NCBI GenBank assembly: GCA_000163695.1
Contig: GG774889.1
Location: 240,114 to 304,113, forward strand
Length of the DNA stretch: 64,000 bases
Direction: 5' to 3'
Source of the DNA: Bacteroidetes oral taxon 274 str. F0058
GTDB taxonomy: Bacteria; Bacteroidota; Bacteroidia; Bacteroidales; Paludibacteraceae
The notes below the pieces were generated by a model. It saw only the letters and a program-made list of their open reading frames with translations. It was not told the origin of the DNA and did not search any database. This document shows, piece after piece, positions 51,918-60,618 of this stretch. Made by a program: the position numbers and the translations under genes. Position 1 is the first letter of the stretch, and every line of letters begins with the position of its first letter.

Positions 51918-51959
51918 AAAAAAGAGGGTTGTCCGTTTCACAGAGACAATCCTCTTTTT
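51918..51959 (+). terminator. Terminator of the lipocalin-like / membrane protein pair
   Basis: The stem AAAAAGAGG-TTGTC / GACAA-CCTCTTTTT with one unpaired base on each side, followed by T-rich DNA. It may also serve the convergent DUF4476 gene. Confidence 0.8.
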
Positions 51960-51980
51960 ATAGTATTGTTTTATCCTTAT

Positions 51981-52616
51981 TTATCTACGGTCTATACTTT
52001 CGGTGTATTTCCTGAACTCTTCCTTAGAGTTCGAAAACGAAAGAAGGTCTGTGAGCAAGAATGCTCTTTCGCGGTCGATAATGGAAGGATACATCTGTTT
52101 CAGTAGCCAAAGGCGTTCGGAGTCGAACTTATATGTCTCGCACAGAGCCTTTACCTGTGCGGTAAAGAACATATTGCTACGCGTAGCCATTTCGATGATG
52201 TCTTTCTTGTCGGAGTCGAACTTGGCGGCTTTTATCCTTGCCAAAAACTCATCGAAAGTGCGGTCGTCCATCGGGCGAAGCACCCCGGGGACATAAATAT
52301 TGCCACCGTGGGAATTGCCGCCACCCACGAAAATGTCTCTTATCCCCACGCCCGAGTATCTTACGTTTTCGCTGAAAACAATCTGTGGTGAGCCGTAGCC
52401 GCCCGACGGAGCAGCAAAGACTTCTATGAGGTAGGTGCCGCGTCGGAGGTTGGCGACCATACAGCTGTTTACCATATTGCAGACCTTTACTCCGTCGACA
52501 AAAACCTCTATCGGAGTGTTGCTCTCGACACGAATGCCATTCAATCCCTGTGCCGATACATCGTTTGCAGGCACCAACAATAGTAGTGATAATAATAATC
52601 CAAAAATATGTTTCAT
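51981..52616 (-). CDS. DUF4476-domain secreted protein
   Basis: 211 residues with a signal peptide (LLSLLLLVPANDVSAQG). The N-terminal part is a beta-rich PEGA-like segment (IRVESNTPIEVFVDGVKVCN, GTYLIEVFA). The C-terminal DUF4476 helical domain (MDDRTFDEFLARIKAAKFDSDKK to FSNSKEEFRKYTE, about 125-205) is clear. The function is unknown. It is monocistronic; the promoter box is at 52645. Confidence 0.85.
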   Translation of the reverse strand: MKHIFGLLLSLLLLVPANDVSAQGLNGIRVESNTPIEVFVDGVKVCNMVNSCMVANLRRGTYLIEVFAAPSGGYGSPQIVFSENVRYSGVGIRDIFVGGGNSHGGNIYVPGVLRPMDDRTFDEFLARIKAAKFDSDKKDIIEMATRSNMFFTAQVKALCETYKFDSERLWLLKQMYPSIIDRERAFLLTDLLSFSNSKEEFRKYTESIDRR

Positions 52617-52644
52617 CTTTTTTCTTTGTTTTTGATTCTAAATA

Positions 52645-52652
52645 CAAATATA
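52645..52652 (-). promoter_or_regulatory. Promoter box of the DUF4476 gene (TATATTTG)
   Basis: TATATTTG on the minus strand, with TTTG at 52675-52678 after 22 bases, 29 bases upstream of the ATG. Confidence 0.5.
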
Positions 52653-52720
52653 ATACTTTTATCCGAAACAAGAGCAAAAAATTGTCTTGTAATCTTATTT
52701 TTTTACAATCAATTATTTTA

Positions 52721-53467
52721 CTACAAAATAAACTTTACCTGTTTGAAATAGAATTGCCGCTCATCGCCCGATTTTGTTACCAGCCTCAGTATTCCGTCGT
52801 CTCCGACATCTACAGCCCGTGCCTCGAAAATCTCGCCTGCGGCTTCGTATCGGTAATATCCGTCGGTTCGGAACAGGTGGTCGAGATACGGCTTCCGATA
52901 TGTATCCGCCTTTTTGATGTCGAAGTCGGCAACGAGGGTTACAATCTCCTTGCGAAGTTCGGCAAGCAGCGTTTTGGTGTCGTACGTGCGGTTGGTTATC
53001 TGTCTGATAGATATTGCTGTCGCCTTGTTTTCTACAAATTCTGTTTGGTTTATATTGAGCCCCACTCCTACAATGGAAAACGTCATCTGCTTGCCCGCAA
53101 TACGATTTTCTATCAATATGCCTGCAAGTTTCTTGTTGCCGTAGAGGATATCGTTGGGATATTTTATTTTGGTGTCTATGCCTCTGTCGGCAAGAAACTT
53201 ATGTATGGCAACAGATACAACTTTGGACAAGAGAAACTGTCTGTCGAGCGGGAAGTGTTGTGTGTGTAGCAATACCGAAAATAGCAGATTCTGCCCCGAG
53301 GCACTCTCCCATACGTTACCTGCCTGCCCTCTGCCTGCCCTCTGATAATCGGCAGCTACGCAATATCCGTTGGGGATAATGTCTGTTTGTAGCCTCCGGG
53401 CGATGAATGTATTGGTAGAGTCGACCGTGTCCAAAAAAATGATTTTGGGTAGGCTACTGCTGTTCAT
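52721..53467 (-). CDS. birA: Biotin--protein ligase
   Basis: 248 residues, the catalytic-only form without an N-terminal HTH, so it is not expected to act as a repressor. The GRGxxG biotinyl-AMP loop is seen in QRAGRGQAGNVWES (about 65), followed by KYPNDILYGNKKLAGILIE. It attaches biotin to carboxylase subunits. Its start overlaps the 3' end of dacB by 14 bases, so it is cotranscribed behind dacB. Confidence 0.95.
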   Translation of the reverse strand: MNSSSLPKIIFLDTVDSTNTFIARRLQTDIIPNGYCVAADYQRAGRGQAGNVWESASGQNLLFSVLLHTQHFPLDRQFLLSKVVSVAIHKFLADRGIDTKIKYPNDILYGNKKLAGILIENRIAGKQMTFSIVGVGLNINQTEFVENKATAISIRQITNRTYDTKTLLAELRKEIVTLVADFDIKKADTYRKPYLDHLFRTDGYYRYEAAGEIFEARAVDVGDDGILRLVTKSGDERQFYFKQVKFIL

Positions 53468-54866
53468 ATTGGTTTATCTCGTGGAGTATCATCTTCTCTA
53501 TCTTTTGGACGGTCTTGTGCCTGTTGCCTCTAAAATCATTGACCATCACTACCATAGAGTACTTTTTGCTATCTCTTACTATGTATCCTGCATAGCACTG
53601 TACTCCCGACATACTACCCGATTTCAGGTAGGCTTTTCCCGACAGAGAGGTGTTCCTCAGTAGATTACGTACCGTGCCGCTTACGCCTGCTACCGGCAAC
53701 GAATTGAAGAACGTATCCGAATGTTTGCTCGTCTTTGCCATATATATGAGCATTCTGTTCAAGAACTCCGCCGAGAATTTATTGTCTTTTGTGAGCCCGC
53801 TTCCGTCGTAGATATCGAGTTTCGATACATCGAGTCCCTTACTATACCAATACTCTTTGACCACCTCTATGGCGTCTTTGAAGTTGCCTTGCTTAGCCTT
53901 TTGTAGCGAAAGGTATTTGAATATATGCTCGGCAATCATATTGTTTGAATGATAGTTGGTGAGTTTGACTATGTCGGGCAATTTCATCGAATAGTAGATG
54001 AAAAGCGGGTAGCGTATACGCTCTATGCTCGGCACGTCTTCTACGTCCATCCTCAGAGTGCCGCTTTGTGTTATGCCGTTACGCAGCAGAGTATCTCTGA
54101 GTGCACCGAGCAGAGCCATCGGCGGATTGCCTATGTCGGCTTTTATGGTGAAGTTTTTTTTGTTTGCCTCGATGTAACCTATTGCTTTGCGTATGTTGCT
54201 GTATGGCTCGCCCACGAACGATGCACAGTCGCCTGCTCCACGTTTTGCTATCAGGCGGTTGTCTATCTTCATTCCGTATATTTGAGGCGATATACCCACT
54301 ATCTTCGGTCTTGTACCCGTCTTGCCCGATTTGAACGTTACCCGCAACATATTGTTGCAGAACGACAGTCCGTATACGCCGGCAGCGTAGTAGTTGCCCA
54401 AGTCGGGAGCACACCAACCTTTGGGCATTGGTTTGTTGTCGAAAACCGATACGTCAGCAACTATATCCCCTTCTATGTGCTTTATTCCTATTGTTTTCAG
54501 GATCGAACTCCAAGTGGACAGAAAATTGGTGTTTTCCAAATAATGCGAACCCAGTAGCGGGTCTCCGCCTGCTTTTATTATCAGATTGCCCCTGACTATG
54601 CCGTTCTCGAGTACGCCATCGATTTGTACGGTGGTCTTGAACGTAAAATTGTCGCCGAGTATCTCCAATGCCGTGGCTGTGGTTATTAGTTTGGTGATAG
54701 AGGCAGGCGTAAGCAGCTGGTCTCCGTTTTTGTTGACGAAAGTTTCGCCCGTCTCCAAATCCGTCATAATAAGACTAAGTTTCTGATATGCCGATGATTG
54801 CGGTAGCAGTGTGTTGCCGTAAAACACAATCGCAACCAAAAGAAAAAGCCTTCTGATAGTATTCAT
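53454..54866 (-). CDS. dacB: D-alanyl-D-alanine carboxypeptidase/endopeptidase (PBP4 type)
   Basis: 470 residues with a signal peptide. The S13-family triad is present: SxxK in TPASITKLITT (about 58), SxN in NYHSNNMIAEHI (about 305) and KSG in YLKSGSMSGVQCYAG (about 430). The large insertion domain between SxxK and SxN (about 90-260) is typical of PBP4. It trims or cleaves peptidoglycan cross-links in the periplasm. It is coupled to birA. Confidence 0.94.
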   Translation of the reverse strand: MNTIRRLFLLVAIVFYGNTLLPQSSAYQKLSLIMTDLETGETFVNKNGDQLLTPASITKLITTATALEILGDNFTFKTTVQIDGVLENGIVRGNLIIKAGGDPLLGSHYLENTNFLSTWSSILKTIGIKHIEGDIVADVSVFDNKPMPKGWCAPDLGNYYAAGVYGLSFCNNMLRVTFKSGKTGTRPKIVGISPQIYGMKIDNRLIAKRGAGDCASFVGEPYSNIRKAIGYIEANKKNFTIKADIGNPPMALLGALRDTLLRNGITQSGTLRMDVEDVPSIERIRYPLFIYYSMKLPDIVKLTNYHSNNMIAEHIFKYLSLQKAKQGNFKDAIEVVKEYWYSKGLDVSKLDIYDGSGLTKDNKFSAEFLNRMLIYMAKTSKHSDTFFNSLPVAGVSGTVRNLLRNTSLSGKAYLKSGSMSGVQCYAGYIVRDSKKYSMVVMVNDFRGNRHKTVQKIEKMILHEINQYEQQ

Positions 54867-54892
54867 TGCAATATGTAACGATAAATTTTTTG

Positions 54893-54900
54893 CAAATGTA
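54893..54900 (-). promoter_or_regulatory. Promoter of dacB-birA (TACATTTG)
   Basis: TACATTTG with TTTG at 54922-54925, 21 bases apart, on the minus strand, 27 bases upstream of the dacB ATG. Confidence 0.6.
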
Positions 54901-55022
54901 CAAAAATATATGTTTATTATCCAAATAATTAACTAAATATTGTCTCTCGGCACTACTTTTTTAAAATATTTGCAATCTCCCCTTCGATATTACTTTGATA
55001 CGTCTGTCGAATCTTTTTTTCT

Positions 55023-55030
55023 TACCTTTG
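55023..55030 (+). promoter_or_regulatory. Promoter box of hydF (TACCTTTG)
   Basis: TACCTTTG on the plus strand, 21 bases upstream of the ATG at 55052. It lies inside the longer open frame, so the start at 54995 is excluded. Confidence 0.6.
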
Positions 55031-55051
55031 TACTCGAATTATTGCATTTTA

Positions 55052-56278
55052 ATGAAAAAATATTACTCTATGAGCCTCACTACCACCCCAAACTCCGACC
55101 GCTTGCATATAACTATCTTGGGTAGAGTCAATAGCGGTAAGTCGTCGTTGCTCAATACTATTACAGGGCAGCAGTCGGCTGTGGTCTCCGATACGGCGGG
55201 GACAACTACCGATGTCGTCTCCAAGGCAATGGAGCTGCGTGGCATCGGGGCTTGTCTGTTTGTAGACACACCCGGTTTCGATGACCGAAGTATACTCGGC
55301 AAGCAGCGTACCGAACAGATACACAAGGCTCTGGAACGAGCCGATATAGCTATATTGATGTGTGGAGGCGACTCCCTTACGGGGATACCCGATTTGTCGG
55401 AAGAACGTACTTGGGCAGCACGCCTGAAAGAGAAAAAAATACCTACCGTTTTCGTTGTCGGTAAGACAGACGTCAGAGACAACACTGCTTTACTTGTCGA
55501 GTGTATCAAGGAAGAGTTTTCGCAGACTCCCGTATGCGTGTCTGCAGACAGTGCCGATAGTGTAGAGCATATTCGCTTGGCTATCTTGGAGGCGCTCCCC
55601 GAAGATTATCGCTCGGGAAGCATCACGGGCGATATGGTGCGTCAGGGCGATGTGGTGTTGCTTGTGATGCCTCAGGACGCACAGGCTCCCAAAGGGCGTC
55701 TCATCTTGCCGCAGGTACAGACCATACGCGAACTGCTCGACAAAAAATGTATAGTCGTCAGCTGTACGCCCGATGATATGCAGTCGGCATTGTCGGCATT
55801 GGCATCGCCGCCCCAGCTCATCATTACTGACTCGCAGGTATTCGGACGGGTGTATGAGATGAAGCCCGAAGGCAGTCGTCTGACTTCGTTTTCGGTACTA
55901 TTTGCCGGCTACAAAGGCGATATACGCTATTTCGTAAAAAGTGCTCTGGCAATAGACTCACTTACACCTCAGTCAAGGATACTGATAGCCGAAGCCTGTA
56001 CACATGCCCCTGCCACAGAGGATATAGGCAGAGAGAAAATACCGCGTATGCTCAGGCAGCGTGTCGGGCAGTCGCTCGAGGTGGATATAGTATCGGGGGC
56101 AGACTTCCCGCAAGACCTAACGCCGTATGACTTGGTAATACACTGCGGTTCGTGTATGTTCAATCGCAAGCACGTTCTGGGTAGAGTAGAGCGAGCCGTA
56201 TCGCAGGGCGTGCCTATGACCAACTACGGCATAGCCATAGCACATCTGAGCGGTATTCTCTCCAAGATAGAGTATTGA
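55052..56278 (+). CDS. hydF: [FeFe]-hydrogenase maturation GTPase HydF
   Basis: 408 residues from the ATG at 55052 (MKKYYSMSL; 55070 is also possible). GTPase domain with G1 LGRVNSGKSSLL (about 23), G3 VDTPGFDD and G4 VVGKTDV. The C-terminal iron-sulfur scaffold has EACTHAPATEDIGREKIP and HCGSCMFNRK, giving the His/Cys ligands of its [4Fe-4S] cluster. HydF carries the 2Fe H-cluster precursor to the hydrogenase. The partners hydE and hydG and the hydrogenase are not in the window. It is divergent from dacB and followed by a convergent LpxL-like gene. Confidence 0.95.
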   Translation: MKKYYSMSLTTTPNSDRLHITILGRVNSGKSSLLNTITGQQSAVVSDTAGTTTDVVSKAMELRGIGACLFVDTPGFDDRSILGKQRTEQIHKALERADIAILMCGGDSLTGIPDLSEERTWAARLKEKKIPTVFVVGKTDVRDNTALLVECIKEEFSQTPVCVSADSADSVEHIRLAILEALPEDYRSGSITGDMVRQGDVVLLVMPQDAQAPKGRLILPQVQTIRELLDKKCIVVSCTPDDMQSALSALASPPQLIITDSQVFGRVYEMKPEGSRLTSFSVLFAGYKGDIRYFVKSALAIDSLTPQSRILIAEACTHAPATEDIGREKIPRMLRQRVGQSLEVDIVSGADFPQDLTPYDLVIHCGSCMFNRKHVLGRVERAVSQGVPMTNYGIAIAHLSGILSKIEY

Positions 56279-56292
56279 TAGTCGACTGAGGG

Positions 56293-57228
56293 TTATCCCT
56301 CGTTTTCGGGCGGAGTGGTCTTCCAACGTTGGTGCATCCATACCCATTGAGTAGGATTTTTCCGTATAATGCCCTCTATTACATTAGATTGGTTTTGTGT
56401 GTTGGTTATCATATCCTCTTCGCGGTTGTCGGTTCTCATCGTTGGCAGTTCGGGCAGTATGGTGAACTTATATTTCTTTACGTCTAATTGCTTGATAGCC
56501 ATAGGTACTATTGCGGCGTCGGTATCGAGAGCAAGGCGTGAAGCTCCCAGAGGGGTGAATGTTTTCCTGCCGAAGAAATCTACAAAGCAGCTCTTCACCG
56601 AAGTATCTTGGTCTATCATCAATATAAGGCACTTGCCTTTTTTTAGGCTGCTTACCAGCTTTTTATACGAGCCGTCGCGGTCGAAATTGATCATTCCGCG
56701 TCTACGTCTAAACCACACCATCGTCTTCTGTACCAAGAAGCCTTTGATAGGCTTACTCGCTGCCACTGTAGGGTATCCGAGCATAGGCGGAGTAACGGCA
56801 GACAGTTCCCACGACGATATGTGCGGTATTAGGCAGATGACGCCTTTACCCTTGTCGTAGGCTCGGCGGAGGTTCTCTTCGCCTTCGACTTCGATATATT
56901 TGAAGTAATGCTTTTTGTTGTTCACGTATACGAACGAGAAAAAATCTAAGAATGCCGAGGCAACGTTGTTGAATACTGCCTTTGCCATATCTTCGACCTC
57001 TGTCGGTGATAGATCTTTGTATGCCTTGGTTATGTTGTCGAGGGCGGTGGCTCTGGCTTTGTGCCCGTATTTGTAGTATATTTTACCTGCAATTGTGTTC
57101 AGCTTTTTTCGTATCGAAAACGGACATATCCACAAGAATACCATTACAATAGCAAAAAACGGATATGCGACGAACAGGACAAGCTCGCGGCGGAAATTGC
57201 TCAGCTTCCATTTAGGTATTCTCCACAT
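56293..57228 (-). CDS. Lipid A biosynthesis-type acyltransferase (LpxL/HtrB-like)
   Basis: 311 residues. An N-terminal span (LVLFVAYPFFAIVMVFLWIC) anchors it in the inner membrane. The HxxxxE active site is in PHISSWELSAV (about 145), followed by the partner region RRRRGMINFDRDGSYKKL and IMIDQDTSVKSCFVDFFGR. It adds a secondary acyl chain to lipid A. The ending NPTQWVWMHQRWK is family-typical. Its start overlaps the TetR gene by 17 bases. Confidence 0.93.
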   Translation of the reverse strand: MWRIPKWKLSNFRRELVLFVAYPFFAIVMVFLWICPFSIRKKLNTIAGKIYYKYGHKARATALDNITKAYKDLSPTEVEDMAKAVFNNVASAFLDFFSFVYVNNKKHYFKYIEVEGEENLRRAYDKGKGVICLIPHISSWELSAVTPPMLGYPTVAASKPIKGFLVQKTMVWFRRRRGMINFDRDGSYKKLVSSLKKGKCLILMIDQDTSVKSCFVDFFGRKTFTPLGASRLALDTDAAIVPMAIKQLDVKKYKFTILPELPTMRTDNREEDMITNTQNQSNVIEGIIRKNPTQWVWMHQRWKTTPPENEG

Positions 57229-57811
57229 CTTTCATCAAGCCGTTTAGTAGAACATCCATTATAAGTATCCTACGTTCGTTGATATGTAGCGATACGCTGT
57301 TATTCATATACGGAGCTTCCAATCCTTTGAATGCGTACAGCATAAACATTGCAGTCCACTGCGACGACACGTCTTTGAAAGAGCCGTCGGCTATTCCTTC
57401 GTCTATGATTTGTCGCAACATCTTAATCTCTTTCAGGTCTATCGGGCGGCGGGCTTTCTCCACTTCATATATGTTTTTGAAAAAATCCGCTTTCAGCGAA
57501 CCGTTTCTGTAAACCACCTCTTTTATAGCCTCGAAGCGGGTAAAAAGATATACTTCGAGTTTCTTGAACGGCGGTATCCTTAGAACCATTATCTCTTCGA
57601 GTTTTTTGATAAGAATATCGAGCTCGTTCTCTATCACAGCCGTGTACAATTCGTCTTTATTGCTGAAATATACGTAAAGCGTACGTCTCCCTTTGCCCGA
57701 CTCGTTGGCGATATCGAGCATTGTAACGTTGTCTTTGCCTTTTTTTGCAAAAAGTTCTCGTGCCACATTTACAAAATTTGCCCTCGTTATAGATGTTTTT
57801 GTAGGGTTCAT
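57212..57811 (-). CDS. TetR/AcrR-family transcriptional regulator
   Basis: 199 residues. N-terminal HTH: ARELFAKKGKDNVTMLDIANE, then GRRTLYVYFSNKDELYTAVI (residues 18-55). The C-terminal ligand-binding helices follow. It overlaps the acyltransferase gene, so it may regulate that gene or the operon. The ligand is unknown. Confidence 0.93.
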   Translation of the reverse strand: MNPTKTSITRANFVNVARELFAKKGKDNVTMLDIANESGKGRRTLYVYFSNKDELYTAVIENELDILIKKLEEIMVLRIPPFKKLEVYLFTRFEAIKEVVYRNGSLKADFFKNIYEVEKARRPIDLKEIKMLRQIIDEGIADGSFKDVSSQWTAMFMLYAFKGLEAPYMNNSVSLHINERRILIMDVLLNGLMKDVENT

Positions 57812-57854
57812 AATATGATGATATATGTATTTTCGAATGCGAAATTACAAAAAA

Positions 57855-59114
57855 TTACCAAATTTCGAAATTATTTTTACAGATATAGCATCTCTTAACA
57901 TCGCAATATCTGCATTTTAGCTCCGTCAGTGCTTGCGATTGCAGAGCGTTGCGGCTGTGTATGCCCAGACGCGAAAACTCTCTGGTGATACGATTCTTCT
58001 CGGCAGGTATTTCGTGAAGCAGTTCCAGAGCGAAGTCGGCGAATTTCTTAAGGTCGAATTTACGGCTGTATGCGTAATAAAACGGTATTACACTGTTGAT
58101 TAATATAGAGTCTATCGACGACTTGGATATGTGTTTGGTCGTAGGCTCTGTTTTTTCGCCAAAGCGATAATGGTCTGTCCAGTATGCAGACGGGGAACAG
58201 TCGTAATACTGCCTCAGACTCTTGTACGATTGTATCTCTATCGTCTTCGAGAAGAGTTTTGTCGACTTATGTATGAGATTCGCAAACTGGGCTATCCTGA
58301 TGGTAGGGAAGTTTGTCGGGCGTACTCTGAACTGCTTCCAGAGCGATATATCCATAGGATTAAGCTCATATTTCTGTCTGAAAAAATCGAACTCTTTCCG
58401 CAGGGTAGCGAAATATTCGTCTTCGACGCTCTGCTCCAGAAAACCGCCTGTGCCGAAAAGCAGAGCCTCTATATGTGTCAGGTTGTCTTTGTGTTTTGCC
58501 AATATTTTCTGTGGCAACCGCTTGGCTAATGCCTCGAATGTGTCGGCATTGGTGCCAAAGCCAAAACACCTGGCGGTGGTGATATAAAACGCCTCTTCCC
58601 AGTCGTTGGCACTGTTTGCCAGAAGATTATCTATGGCAGTACATTTGTTTTCGAGTCGCTCTGATATAAGTCTGTCGAAAATCTCGGAAAAATCTTTTGA
58701 TTTGTCCTGCGTTATCTTGTCGGCACAGTGGACGAAAGATATTTGCGGAGACTTAAAATCTTCTTCTATATACTTGGGATATTTGATAATAAGCTGAGGA
58801 ACAATAGTTTGGTTTTCTCTGATGGCTTCGCTGTCGTCGAATAGTACGACGTGCAGTATGACAGCGTTATAGGCTCTGTCGGTATGGTGTCCATGCCGTT
58901 GCCAGTCGCTTGCGTATGTGTGAAACTCTACATTTCCTGCCCACAGCGTGTCGCCTATCTTTATCTTGGCGTTGAATACGTCGGCTCCCGCATCGGTGTT
59001 TATCTGTCCTACATCGAGCACTTCCACACGTAGCCCGTCGGTTGTGGTCTGTCGGGGCGAGAATAACTTATTGAACCAGACATATTGTAAAAACTTTTCG
59101 GAGGTGTGTGTCAT
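57855..59114 (-). CDS. DUF2851 family protein
   Basis: 419 residues, soluble, no signal peptide. The N-terminus TSEKFLQYVWFNKLFSPRQTTTDG and the LWAGNVEFHTYASDWQRHGH segment (about 55-75) are typical of this Bacteroidota family. A central helical region and a C-terminal stretch with four Cys (CRYCDVKRCYICKNN), possibly a zinc site, follow. The enzymatic role is unknown. It is 6 bases downstream of pdxB. Confidence 0.88.
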   Translation of the reverse strand: MTHTSEKFLQYVWFNKLFSPRQTTTDGLRVEVLDVGQINTDAGADVFNAKIKIGDTLWAGNVEFHTYASDWQRHGHHTDRAYNAVILHVVLFDDSEAIRENQTIVPQLIIKYPKYIEEDFKSPQISFVHCADKITQDKSKDFSEIFDRLISERLENKCTAIDNLLANSANDWEEAFYITTARCFGFGTNADTFEALAKRLPQKILAKHKDNLTHIEALLFGTGGFLEQSVEDEYFATLRKEFDFFRQKYELNPMDISLWKQFRVRPTNFPTIRIAQFANLIHKSTKLFSKTIEIQSYKSLRQYYDCSPSAYWTDHYRFGEKTEPTTKHISKSSIDSILINSVIPFYYAYSRKFDLKKFADFALELLHEIPAEKNRITREFSRLGIHSRNALQSQALTELKCRYCDVKRCYICKNNFEIW

Positions 59115-59120
59115 AGGGTG

Positions 59121-60146
59121 TTATCCGATTTCGAGTTCGTATCGTGTGTAGTAGTTGTTTCTCAGGTACTCGAACTTATCGGGCGACGCTTTCAGCTGTT
59201 CCGTATCGGTACGTATATCGTAATTTGCCAATAGAGCGAGAGCTAAATCGTTACCGCTTGCCGTGCAGACGTTTCTCTGTATGTCGTGTCGGGGCTGTGC
59301 GGGCGATAGTCCGAAAAAACGAGCTACTGCCTCTATACACATCTGTGAGGCTCTGTATTTGCCGTTGGCGGAATATCCCGCTATGTGCGGTGTGGCGACG
59401 AGAGCTTTCCGCAGTACCTCGTGCGAAATGTTCGGCTCATTCTCCCAACAATCCACTACGAAGTCGCCTATCTGTTGTTTTCGGTGTGCTGTCAACATCG
59501 ATTGTTCGTCCATTACTCCGCCGCGAGCAGCGTTTATTATCAGCGGTCTGTGAGAGCATTGAGCGAAAAAATCGTCTGCCCCAAGATGGCGGGTAGCAAA
59601 CTCTCCTTCTTCGGTAAGCGGCGTGTGAAACGTGATAACGTCGCTCCTGTTGGCTATCTCGCTCAACGAGACGAAACTATGGTCGTACCCCTGCTTTGCC
59701 AGCGGTGGGTCGTTCGTCAGTACGCGGCAGCCCATAAGTTCGGCTATCCTCTCCACTTCTTTGCCAACGTATCCGTATCCTACTATCCCGATGGTTAGGT
59801 CGTGGGTAGATAGTCCGTTGGTCGCCGTCCACAGAGCTACGGCAGAGCCGACGTACTGAGCCACCGACGATGCGTTGCAGCCTCTTGCCACGAAGGTTGC
59901 TATGCCCTCTCTTCTGCAAAAATCCAAGTCTACGTGTTCGTATCCGGCAGTGGCAGAGGCTATTAGTTTTATGTTGGAGCCTTTCAGCAAAGCCTCGTTG
60001 CACAGCGTTCGTGTACGCACTATCAGGCAGTCGGCGTCTTTTACCGTATTGCGGTCTATATCGGCAGATTGCAGATACTCCACTTGGCAGATGTTGTCGA
60101 AAACACCTTTGACAAACGGAATATGACGGTCTATAATCAGTTTCAT
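59121..60146 (-). CDS. pdxB: 4-phosphoerythronate dehydrogenase
   Basis: 341 residues. PdxB oxidises 4-phosphoerythronate in the DXP-dependent vitamin B6 pathway. The D-2-hydroxyacid dehydrogenase fold is clear: NAD motif GIVGYGYVGKEVER (about 118), the Arg in NAARGGVMDE and the His in VATPHIAGYSANGK, and a C-terminal PdxB-type dimerisation part. Its partner pdxJ is at 27222. It lies between ftsL and the DUF2851 gene. Confidence 0.95.
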   Translation of the reverse strand: MKLIIDRHIPFVKGVFDNICQVEYLQSADIDRNTVKDADCLIVRTRTLCNEALLKGSNIKLIASATAGYEHVDLDFCRREGIATFVARGCNASSVAQYVGSAVALWTATNGLSTHDLTIGIVGYGYVGKEVERIAELMGCRVLTNDPPLAKQGYDHSFVSLSEIANRSDVITFHTPLTEEGEFATRHLGADDFFAQCSHRPLIINAARGGVMDEQSMLTAHRKQQIGDFVVDCWENEPNISHEVLRKALVATPHIAGYSANGKYRASQMCIEAVARFFGLSPAQPRHDIQRNVCTASGNDLALALLANYDIRTDTEQLKASPDKFEYLRNNYYTRYELEIG

Positions 60147-60188
60147 ATCAATACGTTTTGGATGCGGTTTTTGTTTGCGTGGCGAAGT

Positions 60189-60581
60189 CTATTTTTCTAT
60201 GACGATAGGCGGCGTCCGAGCCTCCGACACCGAGCTACCCATCTCGGCGAGTTTCTTTATCACAGCCGAGCGGTTCGATAACTCTTTGTATTGCTGCATC
60301 TTGACGAGTCCTGTTGTTTGCAGGTCGGTTTTTATCTCTTTCAGCTCGTTGTTTTTTACGACCAAAGCCTCGTAGCTGAATCTGTTTTTTATATAGGCAA
60401 TGGATAAAATAAACAGACACACGATAAGCGGTATCATTCGTCTGAAACCGCTGTGCAACAGTATTCTGCCATCCAATATGCTTTTTACCGAGAATGTCTC
60501 AGTGCTTTTTTCGTTGGCAGACATTTTGTCGTCTTCTATTTTTTTGTCGAGGTCGGATTTTATCCTTTTAAATAAATTCAT
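60189..60581 (-). CDS. ftsL: FtsL-like cell division protein
   Basis: 130 residues from the ATG at 60581 (MNLFKRIKSDLDKK). A cytosolic, charged N-terminus, one span (GFRRMIPLIVCLFILSIAYI, about 65) and a short periplasmic coiled coil (ALVVKNNELKEIKTDLQTTGLVK) give the FtsL layout. FtsL bridges FtsI and the divisome. It directly follows rsmH, the conserved order, but the usual next gene ftsI is absent; pdxB follows instead. Confidence 0.85.
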   Translation of the reverse strand: MNLFKRIKSDLDKKIEDDKMSANEKSTETFSVKSILDGRILLHSGFRRMIPLIVCLFILSIAYIKNRFSYEALVVKNNELKEIKTDLQTTGLVKMQQYKELSNRSAVIKKLAEMGSSVSEARTPPIVIEK

Positions 60582-60618
60582 ATATAACAAGCTGTATTAC
60601 TGTATGTTTCGATAGTGG

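Noticed and set aside
52550..53269. 239-residue plus-strand open frame
   Set aside because: It is antisense to birA and crosses the DUF4476 promoter; no motif.
54995..55051. Upstream start of hydF
   Set aside because: The TACCTTTG box at 55023-55030 lies inside it, and the extra residues are not part of HydF.
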